In this document: positions 10,772-23,500 of the stretch, one piece after another
Position numbering within the stretch: position 1 is the first letter of the stretch
How the letters are laid out: each line of letters starts with the position of its first letter
Source: Tachypleus tridentatus
Lineage: Eukaryota > Arthropoda > Merostomata > Xiphosura > Limulidae
Length of the DNA stretch: 64,000 nt
Direction: 5' to 3'
Assembly (NCBI RefSeq): GCF_004210375.1
Contig: NC_134825.1
Coordinates: forward strand, 620,001-684,000
Translations under genes and position numbers: made by a program
Notes under the pieces: model-generated
The model's input: the letters and a program-made list of their open reading frames with translations, nothing else
Told to the model about the DNA's origin: nothing
The model's database searches: none

Positions 10772-10975
10772 TGTTTGTTTGTTTTGAATTTCGCGCAAAG
10801 CGACTCAAAGACTATCTGCTCTACCCGTCCCTAATTTGCAAGACTAAAGGGAAGACAGCTAGTCATCACACCACCCACTGCCAACTCTTGGGCTACTCTT
10901 TTACCAACGAATAGTGGGATTGACTGTCACATTATAACGTCCCCACGGCTGAAAGGGCGAGCACCTTTGGTGCGA
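10772..10975 (-). mobile_element. tRNA-derived SINE (family 1), 5' head missing
   Basis: The (GTTT)n tail at 10772 is followed by TTTCGCGCAAAGCGACTC, CCGTCCCTAATTTGCAAGAC, GGGCTACTCTTTTACCAACG and GAAAGGGCGAGCACCTTTGG. It matches the full-length copy at 61307-61583 in the same orientation but stops at GGTGCGAC, before the tRNA-like head. Confidence 0.88.
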
Positions 10976-10984
10976 CTAACTAAC

Positions 10985-11006
10985 CGCCTTCCCTCTAGTC
11001 TTACAC
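10985..11006 (+). mobile_element. Inverted SINE fragment cut by assembly gap
   Basis: The last 22 bases before the gap (GCCTTCCCTCTAGTCTTACA plus flanking bases) are the sense strand of the same SINE, opposite in orientation to the copy immediately before it. Either a second SINE inserted head to head, or the contig end is a chimera. Confidence 0.7.
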
Positions 11007-11506
11007 NNNNNNNNNNNNNNNNNNNNNNNNNNNNNNNNNNNNNNNNNNNNNNNNNNNNNNNNNNNNNNNNNNNNNNNNNNNNNNNNNNNNNNNNNNNNNN
11101 NNNNNNNNNNNNNNNNNNNNNNNNNNNNNNNNNNNNNNNNNNNNNNNNNNNNNNNNNNNNNNNNNNNNNNNNNNNNNNNNNNNNNNNNNNNNNNNNNNNN
11201 NNNNNNNNNNNNNNNNNNNNNNNNNNNNNNNNNNNNNNNNNNNNNNNNNNNNNNNNNNNNNNNNNNNNNNNNNNNNNNNNNNNNNNNNNNNNNNNNNNNN
11301 NNNNNNNNNNNNNNNNNNNNNNNNNNNNNNNNNNNNNNNNNNNNNNNNNNNNNNNNNNNNNNNNNNNNNNNNNNNNNNNNNNNNNNNNNNNNNNNNNNNN
11401 NNNNNNNNNNNNNNNNNNNNNNNNNNNNNNNNNNNNNNNNNNNNNNNNNNNNNNNNNNNNNNNNNNNNNNNNNNNNNNNNNNNNNNNNNNNNNNNNNNNN
11501 NNNNNN
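11007..11506. other. Assembly gap (500 N)
   Basis: Exactly 500 unknown bases, the usual placeholder for a gap of unsized length. The satellite array begins at the first base after it, so the array's left end and true length are unknown. Confidence 0.99.
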
Positions 11507-14500
11507 GGAGTAACAGTAGTACACATTAGTTGTGCTGTGTTCCTGTCTTTAACAGGGTAACAGTAGTACACATTAGTTGTGCTGTGTTCCTGTCTTTAAC
11601 AGGAGTAACAGTAGTACACATTAGTTGTGCTGTGTTCCTGTCTTTAACAGTAGTACACATTAGTTGTGCTGTGTTCCTATGTCTTTAACAGGAGTAACAG
11701 TAGTACACATTAGTTGTGCTGTGTTCCTATGTCTTTAACAGGGTAACAGTAGTACACATTAGTTGTGCTGTGTTCCTATGTCTTTAACAGGGTAACAGTA
11801 GTACACATTAGTTGTGCTGTGTTCCTATGTCTTTAACAGGGTAACAGTAGTACACATTAGTTGTGCTGTGTTCCTGTCTTTAACAATAGTACACATTAGT
11901 TGTGCTGTGTTCCTGTCTTTAACAGGAGTAACAGTAGTACACATTAGTTGTGCTGTGTTCCTATGTCTTTAACAGGAGTAACAGTAGTACACATTAGTTG
12001 TGCTGTGTTCCTATCTTTAACAGGAGTAACAGTAGTACACATTAGTTGTGCTGTGTTCCTATGTCTTTAACAGGAGTAACAGTAGTACACATTAGTTGTG
12101 CTGTGTTCCTGTCTTTAACAGGAGTAACAGTAGTACACATTAGTTGTGCTGTGTTCCTATGTCTTTAACAGGAGTAACAGTAGTACACATTAGTTGTGCT
12201 GTGTTCCTATGTCTTTAACAGGAGTAACAGTAGTACACATTAGTTGTGCTGTGTTCCTGTCTTTAACAGGAGTAACAGTAGTACACATTAGTTGTGCTGT
12301 GTTTCTGTCTTTAACAGGAGTAACACTAGTACACATTAGTTGTGCTGTGTTCCTGTCTTTAACAGTAGTACACATTAGTTGTGCTGTGTTCCTATGTCTT
12401 TAGTAACAGGAGTACACATTAGTTGTGCTGTGTTCCTATGTCTTTAACAGGGTAACAGTAGTACACATTAGTTGTGCTGTGTTCCTATGTCTTTAACAGG
12501 AGTAACAGTAGTACACATTAGTTGTGCTGTGTTCCTATGTCTTTAACAGGAGTAACAGTAGTACACATTAGTTGTGCTGTGTTCCTATGTCTTTAACAGG
12601 AGTAACAGTAGTACACATTAGTTGTGCTGTGTTCCTATGTCTTTAACAGGAGTAACAGTAGTACACATTAGTTGTGCTGTGTTCCTATGTCTTTAACAGG
12701 GTAACAGTAGTACACATTAGTTGTGCTGTGTTCCTATGTCTTTAACAGGAGTAACAGTAGTACACATTAGTTGTGCTGTGTTCCTATGTCTTTAACAGGA
12801 GTAACAGTAGTACACATTAGTTGTGCTGTGTTCCTATGTCTTTAACAGGAGTAACAGTAGTACACATTAGTTGTGCTGTGTTCCTATGTCTTTAACAGGA
12901 GTAACAGTAGTACACATTAGTTGTGCTGTGTTCCTATGTCTTTAACAGAGTAACAGTAGTACACATTAGTTGTGCTGTGTTCCTATGTCTTTAACAGGAG
13001 TAACAGTAGTACACATTAGTTGTGCTGTGTTCCTATGTCTTTAACAGGAGTAACAGTAGTACACATTAGTTGTGCTGTGTTCCTATGTCTTTAACAGGGT
13101 AACAGTAGTACACATTAGTTGTGCTGTGTTCCTATCTCTTTAACAGGAGTAACAGTAGTACACATTAGTTGTGCTGTGTAACAGGAGTAACAGTAGTACA
13201 CATTAGTTGTCTTTAACAGGAGTAACAGTAGTACACATTAGTTGTGCTGTGTTCCTATGTCTTTAACAGGAGTAACAGTAGTACACATTAGTTGTGCTGT
13301 GTTCCTATGTCTTTAACAGGAGTAACAGTAGTACACATTAGTTGTGCTGTGTTCCTATGTCTTTAACAGGAGTAACAGTAGTACACATTAGTTGTGCTGT
13401 GTTCCTATGTCTTTAACAGGAGTAACAGTAGTACACATTAGTTGTGCTGTGTTCCTATGTCTTTAACAGGAGTAACAGTAGTACACATTAGTTGTGCTGT
13501 GTTCCTATGTCTTTAACAGGAGTAACAGTAGTACACATTAGTTGTGCTGTGTTCCTATGTCTTTAACAGGGTAACAGTAGTACACATTAGTTGTGCTGTG
13601 TTCCTATGTCTTTAACAGGAGTAACAGTAGTACACATTAGTTGTGCTGTGTTCCTATGTCTTTAACAGGAGTAACAGTAGTACACATTAGTTGTGCTGTG
13701 TTCCTGTCTTTAACAGGAGTAACAGTAGTACACATTAGTTGTGCTGTGTTCCTGTCTTTAACAGGAGTAACAGTAGTACACATTAGTTGTGCTGTGTTCC
13801 TGTCTTTAACAGGAGTAACAGTAGTACACATTAGTTGTGCTGTGTTCCTATGTCTTTAACAGGAGTAACAGTAGTACACATTAGTTGTGCTGTGTTCCTG
13901 TCTTTAACAGGAGTAACAGTAGTACACATTAGTTGTGCTGTGTTCCTATGTCTTTAACAGGAGTAACAGTAGTACACATTAGTTGTGCTGTGTTCCTATG
14001 TCTTTAACAGGGTAACAGTAGTACACATTAGTTGTGCTGTGTTCCTGTCTTTAACAGGAGTAACAGTAGTACACATTAGTTGTGCTGTGTTCCTGTCTTT
14101 AACAGGAGTAACAGTAGTACACATTAGTTGTGCTGTGTTCCTGTCTTTAACAGGAGTAACAGTAGTACACATTAGTTGTGCTGTGTTCCTGTCTTTAACA
14201 GGAGTAACAGTAGTACACATTAGTTGTGCTGTGTTCCTATGTCTTTAACAGGAGTAACAGTAGTACACATTAGTTGTGCTGTGTTCCTATGTCTTTAACA
14301 GGAGTAACAGTAGTACACATTAGTTGTGCTGTGTTCCTATGTCTTTAACAGGAGTAACAGTAGTACACATTAGTTGTGCTGTGTTCCTATGTCTTTAACA
14401 GGAGTAACAGTAGTACACATTAGTTGTGCTGTGTTCCTATGTCTTTAACAGGCTAACAGTAGTACACATTAGTTGTGCTGTGTTCCTATGTCTTTAACAG

Positions 14501-17500
14501 GAGTAACAGTAGTACACATTAGTTGTGCTGTGTTCCTGTCTTTAACAGGAGTAACAGTAGTACACATTAGTTGTGCTGTGTTCCTATGTCTTTAACAGGA
14601 GTAACAGTAGTACACATTAGTTGTGCTGTGTTCCTATGTCTTTAACAGGAGTAACAGTAGTACACATTAGTTGTGCTGTGTTCCTGTCTTTAACAGGAGT
14701 AACAGTAGTACACATTAGTTGTGCTGTGTTCCTATGTCTTTAACAGGAGTAACAGTAGTACACATTAGTTGTGCTGTGTTCCTGTCTTTAACAGGAGTAA
14801 CAGTAGTACACATTAGTTGTGCTGTGTTCCTATGTCTTTAACAGGAGTAACAGTAGTACACATTAGTTGTGCTGTGTTCCTATGTCTTTAACAGGAGTAA
14901 CAGTAGTACACATTAGTTGTGCTGTGTTCCTATGTCTTTAACAGGAGTAACAGTAGTACACATTAGTTGTGCTGTGTTCCTATGTCTTTAACAGGAGTAA
15001 CAGTAGTACACATTAGTTGTGCTGTGTTCCTGTCTTTAACAGGAGTAACAGTAGTACACATTAGTTGTGCTGTGTTCCTGTCTTTAACAGGAGTAACAGT
15101 AGTACACATTAGTTGTGCTGTGTTCCTATGTCTTTAACAGGAGTAACAGTAGTACACATTAGTTGTGCTGTGTTCCTATGTCTTTAACAGGAGTAACAGT
15201 AGTACACATTAGTTGTGCTGTGTTCCTGCTGTCTTTAACAGGAGTAACAGTAGTACACATTAGTTGTGCTGTGTTCCTATGTCTTTAACAGGAGTAACAG
15301 TAGTACACATTAGTTGTGCTGTGTTCCTATGTCTTTAACAGGAGTAACAGTAGTACACATTAGTTGTGCTGTGTTCCTATGTCTTTAACAGGAGTAACAG
15401 TAGTACACATTAGTTGTGCTGTGTTCCTATGTCTTTAACAGGAGTAACAGTAGTACACATTAGTTGTGCTGTGTTCCTGTCTTTAACAGGAGTAACAGTA
15501 GTACACATTAGTTGTGCTGTGTTCCTATGTCTTTAACAGGAGTAACAGTAGTACACATTAGTTGTGCTGTGTTCCTATGTCTTTAACAGGAATAACAGTA
15601 GTACACATTAGTTGTGCTGTGTTTAATGTCTTTAGCAGGAGTAACAGTAGTACACATTAGTTGTGCTGTGTTCCTGTCTTTAACAGGAGTAACAGTAGTA
15701 CACATTAGTTGTGCTGTGTTCCTATGTCTTTAACAGGAGTAACAGTAGTACACATTAGTTGTGCTGTGTTCCTGTCTTTAACAGGAGTAACAGTAGTACA
15801 CATTAGTTGTGATGTGTTCCTATCTCTTTAACAGGAGTAACAGTAGTACACATTAGTTGTGCTGTGTTCCTATGTCTTTAACAGGAGTAACAGTAGTACA
15901 CATTAGTTGTGCTGTGTTCCTATGTCTTTAACAGGAGTAACAGTAGTACACATTAGTTGTGCTGTGTTCCTGTCTTTAACAGGAGTAACAGTAGTACACA
16001 TTAGTTGTGCTGTGTTATGTCTTTAACAGGAGTAACAGTAGTACACATTAGTTGTGCTGTGTTCCTATGTCTTTAACAGGAGTAACAGTAGTACACATTA
16101 GTTGTGCTGTGTTCCTATGTCTTTAACAGTAGTAACAGTAGTACACATTAGTTAAGCTGTGTTCCTATGTTATTAACAGGAGTATCAGTAGTACACATTA
16201 GTTGTGCTGTGTTCCTATGTCTTTAACAGGAGTAACAGTAGTACACATTAGTTGTGCTGTGTTCCTATGTCTTTAACAGGAGTAACAGTAGTACACATTA
16301 GTTGTGCTGTGTTCCTATGTCTTTAACAGGAGTAACAGTAGTACACATTAGTTGTGCTGTGTTCCTATGTCTTTAACAGGAGTAACAGTAGTACACATTA
16401 GTTGTGCTGTGTTCCTATGTCTTTAACAGGAGTAACAGTAGTACACATTAGTTGTGCTGTGTTCCTATGTCTTTAACAGGAGTAACAGTAGTACACATTA
16501 GTTGTGCTGTGTTCCTATGTCTTTAACAGGAGTAACAGTAGTACACATTAGTTGTGCTGTGTTCCTATGTCTTTAACAGGAGTAACAGTAGTACACATTA
16601 GTTGTGCTGTGTTCCTGTCTTTAACAGGAGTAACAGTAGTACACATTAGTTGTGCTGTGTTCCTGTCTTTAACAGGAGTAACAGTAGTACACATTAGTTG
16701 TGCTGTGTTCCTGTCTTTAACAGGAGTAACAGTAGTACACATTAGTTGTGCTGTGTTCCTATGTCTTTAACAGGAGTAACAGTAGTACACATTAGTTGTG
16801 CTGTGTTCCTATGTCTTTAACAGGAGTAACAGTAGTACACATTAGTTGTGCTGTGTTCCTATGTCTTTAACAGGAGTAACAGTAGTACACATTAGTTGTG
16901 CTGTGTTCCTATGTCTTTAACAGGAGTAACAGTAGTACACATTAGTTGTGCTGTGTTCCTATGTCTTTAACAGGAGTAACAGTAGTACACATTAGTTGTG
17001 CTGTGTTCCTATGTCTTTAACAGGAGTAACAGTAGTACACATTAGTTGTGCTGTGTTCCTATGTCTTTAACAGGAGTAACAGTAGTACACATTAGTTGTG
17101 CTGTGTTCCTATGTCTTTAACAGGAGTAACAGTAGTACACATTAGTTGTGCTGTGTTCCTGTCTTTAACAGGAGTAACAGTAGTACACATTAGTTGTGCT
17201 GTGTTCCTGTCTTTAACAGGAGTAACAGTAGTACACATTAGTTGTGCTGTGTTCCTGTCTTTAACAGGAGTAACAGTAGTACACATTAGTTGTGCTGTGT
17301 TCCTGTCTTTAACAGGAGTAACAGTAGTACACATTAGTTGTGCTGTGTTCCTATGTCTTTAACAGGAGTAACAGTAGTACACATTAGTTGTGCTGTGTTC
17401 CTATGTCTTTAACAGGAGTAACAGTAGTACACATTAGTTGTGCTGTGTTCCTATGTCTTTAACAGGAGTAACAGTAGTACACATTAGTTGTGCTGTGTTC

Positions 17501-20500
17501 CTATGTCTTTAACAGGGTAACAGTAGTACACAGTAGTACACATTAGTTGTGCTGTGTTCCTATGTCTTTAACAGGAGTAACAGTAGTACACATTAGTTGT
17601 GCTGTGTTCCTATGTCTTTAACAGGAGTAACAGTAGTACACATTAGTTGTGCTGTGTTCCTATGTCTTTAACAGGAGTAACAGTAGTACACATTAGTTGT
17701 GCTGTGTTCCTATGTCTTTAACAGGAGTAACAGTAGTACACATTAGTTGTGCTGTGTTTTTGTCTTTAACAGGAGTAACAGTAGTACACATTAGTTGTGC
17801 TGTGTTCCTATGTCTTTAACAGTAGTACACATTAGTTGTGCTGTGTTCCTATGACTTTAACAGGAGTAACAGTAGTACACATTAGTTGTGCTGTGTTCCT
17901 ATGTCTTTAACAGGAGTAACAGTAGTACACATTAGTTGTGCTGTGTTCCTATGTCTTTAACAGGAGTAACAGTAGTACACATTAGTTGTGCTGTGTTCCT
18001 ATGTCTTTAACAGGAGTAACAGTAGTACACATTAGTTGTGCTGTGTTCCTATGTCTTTAACAGGAGTAACAGTAGTACACATTAGTTGTGCTGTGTTCCT
18101 GTCTTTAACAGGAGTAACAGTAGTACACATTAGTTGTGCTGTGTTCCTATGTCTTTAACAGGAGTAACAGTAGTACACATTAGTTGTGCTGTGTTCCTAT
18201 GTCTTTAACAGGAGTAACAGTAGTACACATTAGTTGTGCTGTGTTCCTGTCTTTAACAGGAGTAACAGTAGTACACATTAGTTGTGCTGTGTTCCTGTCT
18301 TTAACAGGAGTAACAGTAGTACACATTAGTTGTGCTGTGTTCCTGTCTTTAACAGGAGTAACAGTAGTACACATTAGTTGTGCTGTGTTCCTATGTCTTT
18401 AACAGGAGTAACAGTAGTACACATTAGTTGTGCTGTGTTCCTATGTCTTTAACAGGAGTAACAGTAGTACACATTAGTTGTGCTGTGTTCCTATGTCTTT
18501 AACAGGAGTAACAGTAGTACACATTAGTTGTGCTGTGTTCCTATGTCTTTAACAGGAGTAACAGTAGTACACATTAGTTGTGCTGTGTTCCTATGTCTTT
18601 AACAGGAGTAACAGTAGTTTACATTAGTTGTGCTGTGTTACTATGTCTTTAACTGTTCCTGTCTTTAAGAAGAGTGCAGTAGTACACATTAGTTGTGCTG
18701 TGTTCCTATGTCTTTAACAGGAGTAACAGTAGTACACATTAGTTGTGCTGTGTTCCTGTCTTTAACAGGAGTAACAGTAGTACACATTAGTTGTGCTGTG
18801 TTCCTGTCTTTAACAGGAGTAACAGTAGTACACATTAGTTGTGCTGTGTTCCTATGTCTTTAACAGGAGTAACAGTAGTACACATTAGTTGTGCTGTGTT
18901 CCTGTCTTTAACAGGAGTAACAGTAGTACACATTAGTTGTGCTGTGTTCCTGTCTTTAACAGGAGTAACAGTAGTACACATTAGTTGTGCTGTGTTCCTA
19001 TGTCTTTAACAGGAGTAACAGTAGTACACATTAGTTGTGCTGTGTTCCTATGTCTTTAACAGGAGTAACAGTAGTACACATTAGTTGTGCTGTGTTCCTA
19101 TGTCTTTAACAGGAGTAACAGTAGTACACATTAGTTGTGCTGTGTTCCTGTCTTTAACAGGAGTAACAGTAGTACACATTAGTTGTGCTGTGTTCCTATG
19201 TCTTTAACAGGAGTAACAGTAGTACACATTAGTTGTGCTGTGTTCCTATGTCTTTAACAGGAGTAACAGTAGTACACATTAGTTGTGCTGTGTTCCTATG
19301 TCTTTAACAGGAGTAACAGTAGTACACATTAGTTGTGCTGTGTTCCTATGTCTTTAACAGGAGTAACAGTAGTACACATTAGTTGTGCTGTGTTCCTATG
19401 TCTTTAACAGGAGTAACAGTAGTACACATTAGTTGTGCTGTGTTCCTATCTTTAACAGGAGTAACAGTAGTACACATTAGTTGTGCTGTGTTCCTATGTC
19501 TTTAACAGGAGTAACAGTAGTACACATTAGTTGTGCTGTGTTCCTATGTCTTTAACAGAGTAACAGTAGTACACATTAGTTGTGCTGTGTTCCTGTCTTT
19601 AACAGGAGTAACAGTAGTACACATTAGTTGTGCTGTGTTCCTATGTCTTTAACAGGAGTAACAGTAGTACACATTAGTTGTGCTGTGTTCCTGTCTTTAA
19701 CAGGAGTAACAGTAGTACACATTAGTTGTGCTGTGTTCCTGTCTTTAACAGGAGTAACAGTAGTACACATTAGTTGTGCTGTGTTCCTGTCTTTAACAGG
19801 AGTAACAGTAGTACACATTAGTTGTGCTGTGTTCCTATGTCTTTAACAGTTCCTGTCTTTAAGAAGAGTAACAGTAGTACACATTAGTTGTGCTGTGTTC
19901 CTATGTCTTTAACAGGAGTAACAGTAGTACACATTAGTTGTGCTGTGTTCCTATGTCTTTAACAGGAGTAACAGTAGTACACATTAGTTGTGCTGTGTTC
20001 CTATGTCTTTAACAGGAGTAACAGTAGTACACATTAGTTGTGCTGTGTTCCTATGTCTTTAACAGGAGTAACAGTAGTACACATTAGTTGTGCTGTGTTC
20101 CTATGTCTTTAACAGGAGTAACAGTAGTACACATTAGTTGTGCTGTGTTCCTGTCTTTAACAGGAGTAACAGTAGTACACATTAGTTGTGCTGTGTTCCT
20201 GTCTTTAACAGGAGTAACAGTAGTACACATTAGTTGTGCTGTGTTCCTGTCTTTAACAGGAGTAACAGTAGTACACATTAGTTGTGCTGTGTTCCTATGT
20301 CTTTAACAGGAGTAACAGTAGTACACATTAGTTGTGCTGTGTTCCTATGTCTTTAACAGGAGTAACAGTAGTACACATTAGTTGTGCTGTGTTCCTATGT
20401 CTTTAACAGGAGTAACAGTAGTACACATTAGTTGTGCTGTGTTCCTATGTCTTTAACAGGAGTAACAGTAGTACACATTAGTTGTGCTGTGTTCCTATGT

Positions 20501-23500
20501 CTTTAACAGGAGTAACAGTAGTACACATTAGTTGTGCTGTGTTCCTATGTCTTTAACAGGAGTAACAGTAGTACACATTAGTTGTGCTGTGTTCCTATGT
20601 CTTTAACAGGAGTAACAGTAGTACACATTAGTTGTGCTGTGTTCCTATGTCTTTAACAGGAGTAACAGTAGTACACATTAGTTGTGCTGTGTTCCTGTCT
20701 TTAACAGGAGTAACAGTAGTACACATTAGTTGTGCTGTGTTCCTATGTCTTTAACAGGAGTAACAGTAGTACACATTAGTTGTGCTGTGTTCCTATGTCT
20801 TTAACAGGAGTAACAGTAGTACACATTAGTTGTGCTGTGTTCCTATGTCTTTAACAGGAGTAACAGTAGTACACATTAGTTGTGCTGTGTTCCTGTCTTT
20901 AACAGGAGTAACAGTAGTACACATTAGTTGTGCTGTGTTCCTGTCTTTAACAGGAGTAACAGTAGTACACATTAGTTGTGCTGTGTTCCTATGTCTTTAA
21001 CAGGAGTAACAGTAGTACACATTAGTTGTGCTGTGTTCCTATGTCTTTAACAGGAGTAACAGTAGTACACATTAGTTGTGCTGTGTTCCTATGTCTTTAA
21101 CAGGAGTAACAGTAGTACACATTAGTTGTGCTGTGTTCCTGTCTTTAACAGGAGTAACAGTAGTACACATTAGTTGTGCTGTGTTCCTATGTCTTTAACA
21201 GGGTAACAGTAGTACACATTAGTTGTGCTGTGTTCCTGTCTTTAACAGGAGTAACAGTAGTACACATTAGTTGTGCTGTGTTCCTATGTCTTTAACAGGA
21301 GTAACAGTAGTACACATTAGTTGTGCTGTGTTCCTATGTCTTTAACAGGAGTAACAGTAGTACACATTAGTTGTGCTGTGTTCCTATGTCTTTAACAGGT
21401 ACACATTAGTAACAGTAGTACACATTAGTTGTGCTGTGTTCCTATGTCTTTAACAGGAGTAACAGTAGTACACATTAGTTGTGCTGTGTTCCTATGTCTT
21501 TAACAGGAGTAACAGTAGTACACATTAGTTGTGCTGTGTTCCTATGTCTTTAACAGGAGTAACAGTAGTACACATTAGTTGTGCTGTGTTCCTGTCTTTA
21601 ACAGGAGTAACAGTAGTACACATTAGTTGTGCTGTGTTCCTATGTCTTTAACAGGAGTAACAGTAGTACACATTAGTTGTGCTGTGTTCCTATCTTTAAC
21701 AGGAGTAACAGTAGTACACATTAGTTGTGCTGTGTTCCTGTCTTTAACAGGAGTAACAGTAGTACACATTAGTTGTGCTGTGTTCCTATGTCTTTAACAG
21801 GAGTAACAGTAGTACACATTAGTTGTGCTGTGTTCCTATGTCTTTAACAGGAGTAACAGTAGTACACATTAGTTGTGCTGTGTTCCTGTCTTTAACAGGA
21901 GTAACAGTAGTACACATTAGTTGTGCTGTGTTCCTATGTCTTTAACAGGAGTAACAGTAGTACACATTAGTTGTGCTGTGTTCCTATGTCTTTAACAGGA
22001 GTAACAGTAGTACACATTAGTTGTGCTGTGTTCCTATGTCTTTAACAGGAGTAACAGTAGTACACATTAGTTGTGCTGTGTTCCTATGTCTTTAACAGGA
22101 GTAACAGTAGTACACATTAGTTTGCTGTGTTCCTGTCTTTAACAGTAGTACACATTAGTTGTGCTGTGTTCCTATGTCTTTAACAGGAGTAACAGTAGTA
22201 CACATTAGTTGTGCTGTGTTCCTATGTCTTTAACAGGAGTAACAGTAGTACACATTAGTTGTGCTGTGTTCCTGTCTTTAACAGGAGTAACAGTAGTACA
22301 CATTAGTTGTGCTGTGTTCCTATGTCTTTAACAGGAGTAACAGTAGTACACATTAGTTGTGCTGTGTTCCTATGTCTTTAACAGGAGTAACAGTAGTACA
22401 CATTAGTTGTGCTGTGTTCCTGTCTTTAACAGGAGTAACAGTAGTACACATTAGTTGTGCTGTGTTCCTGTCTTTAACAGGAGTAACAGTAGTACACATT
22501 AGTTGTGCTGTGTTCCTGTCTTTAACAGGAGTAACAGTAGTACACATTAGTTGTGCTGTGTTCCTGTCTTTAACAGGAGTAACAGTAGTACACATTAGTT
22601 GTGCTGTGTTCCTGTCTTTAACAGGAGTAACAGTAGTACACATTAGTTGTGCTGTGTTCCTGTCTTTAACAGGAGTAACAGTAGTACACATTAGTTGTGC
22701 TGTGTTCCTATGTCTTTAACAGGAGTAACAGTAGTACACATTAGTTGTGCTGTGTTCCTATGTCTTTAACAGGAGTAACAGTAGTACACATTAGTTGTGC
22801 TGTGTTCCTATGTCTTTAACAGGAGTAACAGTAGTACACATTAGTTGTGCTGTGTTCCTATGTCTTTAACAGGAGTAACAGTAGTACACATTAGTTGTGC
22901 TGTGTTCCTGTCTTTAACAGGAGTAACAGTAGTACACATTAGTTGTGCTGTGTTCCTATGTCTTTAACAGGAGTAACAGTAGTACACATTAGTTGTGCTG
23001 TGTTCCTGTCTTTAACAGGAGTAACAGTAGTACACATTAGTTGTGCTGTGTTCCTATGTCTTTAACAGGAGTAACAGTAGTACACATTAGTTGTGCTGTG
23101 TTCCTATGTCTTTAACAGGAGTAACAGTAGTACACATTAGTTGTGCTGTGTTCCTATGTCTTTAACAGGAGTAACAGTAGTACACATTAGTTGTGCTGTG
23201 TTCCTATGTCTTTAACAGGAGTAACAGTAGTACACATTAGTTGTGCTGTGTTCCTATGTCTTTAACAGGAGTAACAGTAGTACACATTAGTTGTGCTGTG
23301 TTCCTATGTCTTTAACAGGAGTAACAGTAGTACACATTAGTTGTGCTGTGTTCCTGTCTTTAACAGGAGTAACAGTAGTACACATTAGTTGTGCTGTGTT
23401 CCTGTCTTTAACAGGAGTAACAGTAGTACACATTAGTTGTGCTGTGTTCCTATGTCTTTAACAGGAGTAACAGTAGTACACATTAGTTGTGCTGTGTTCC

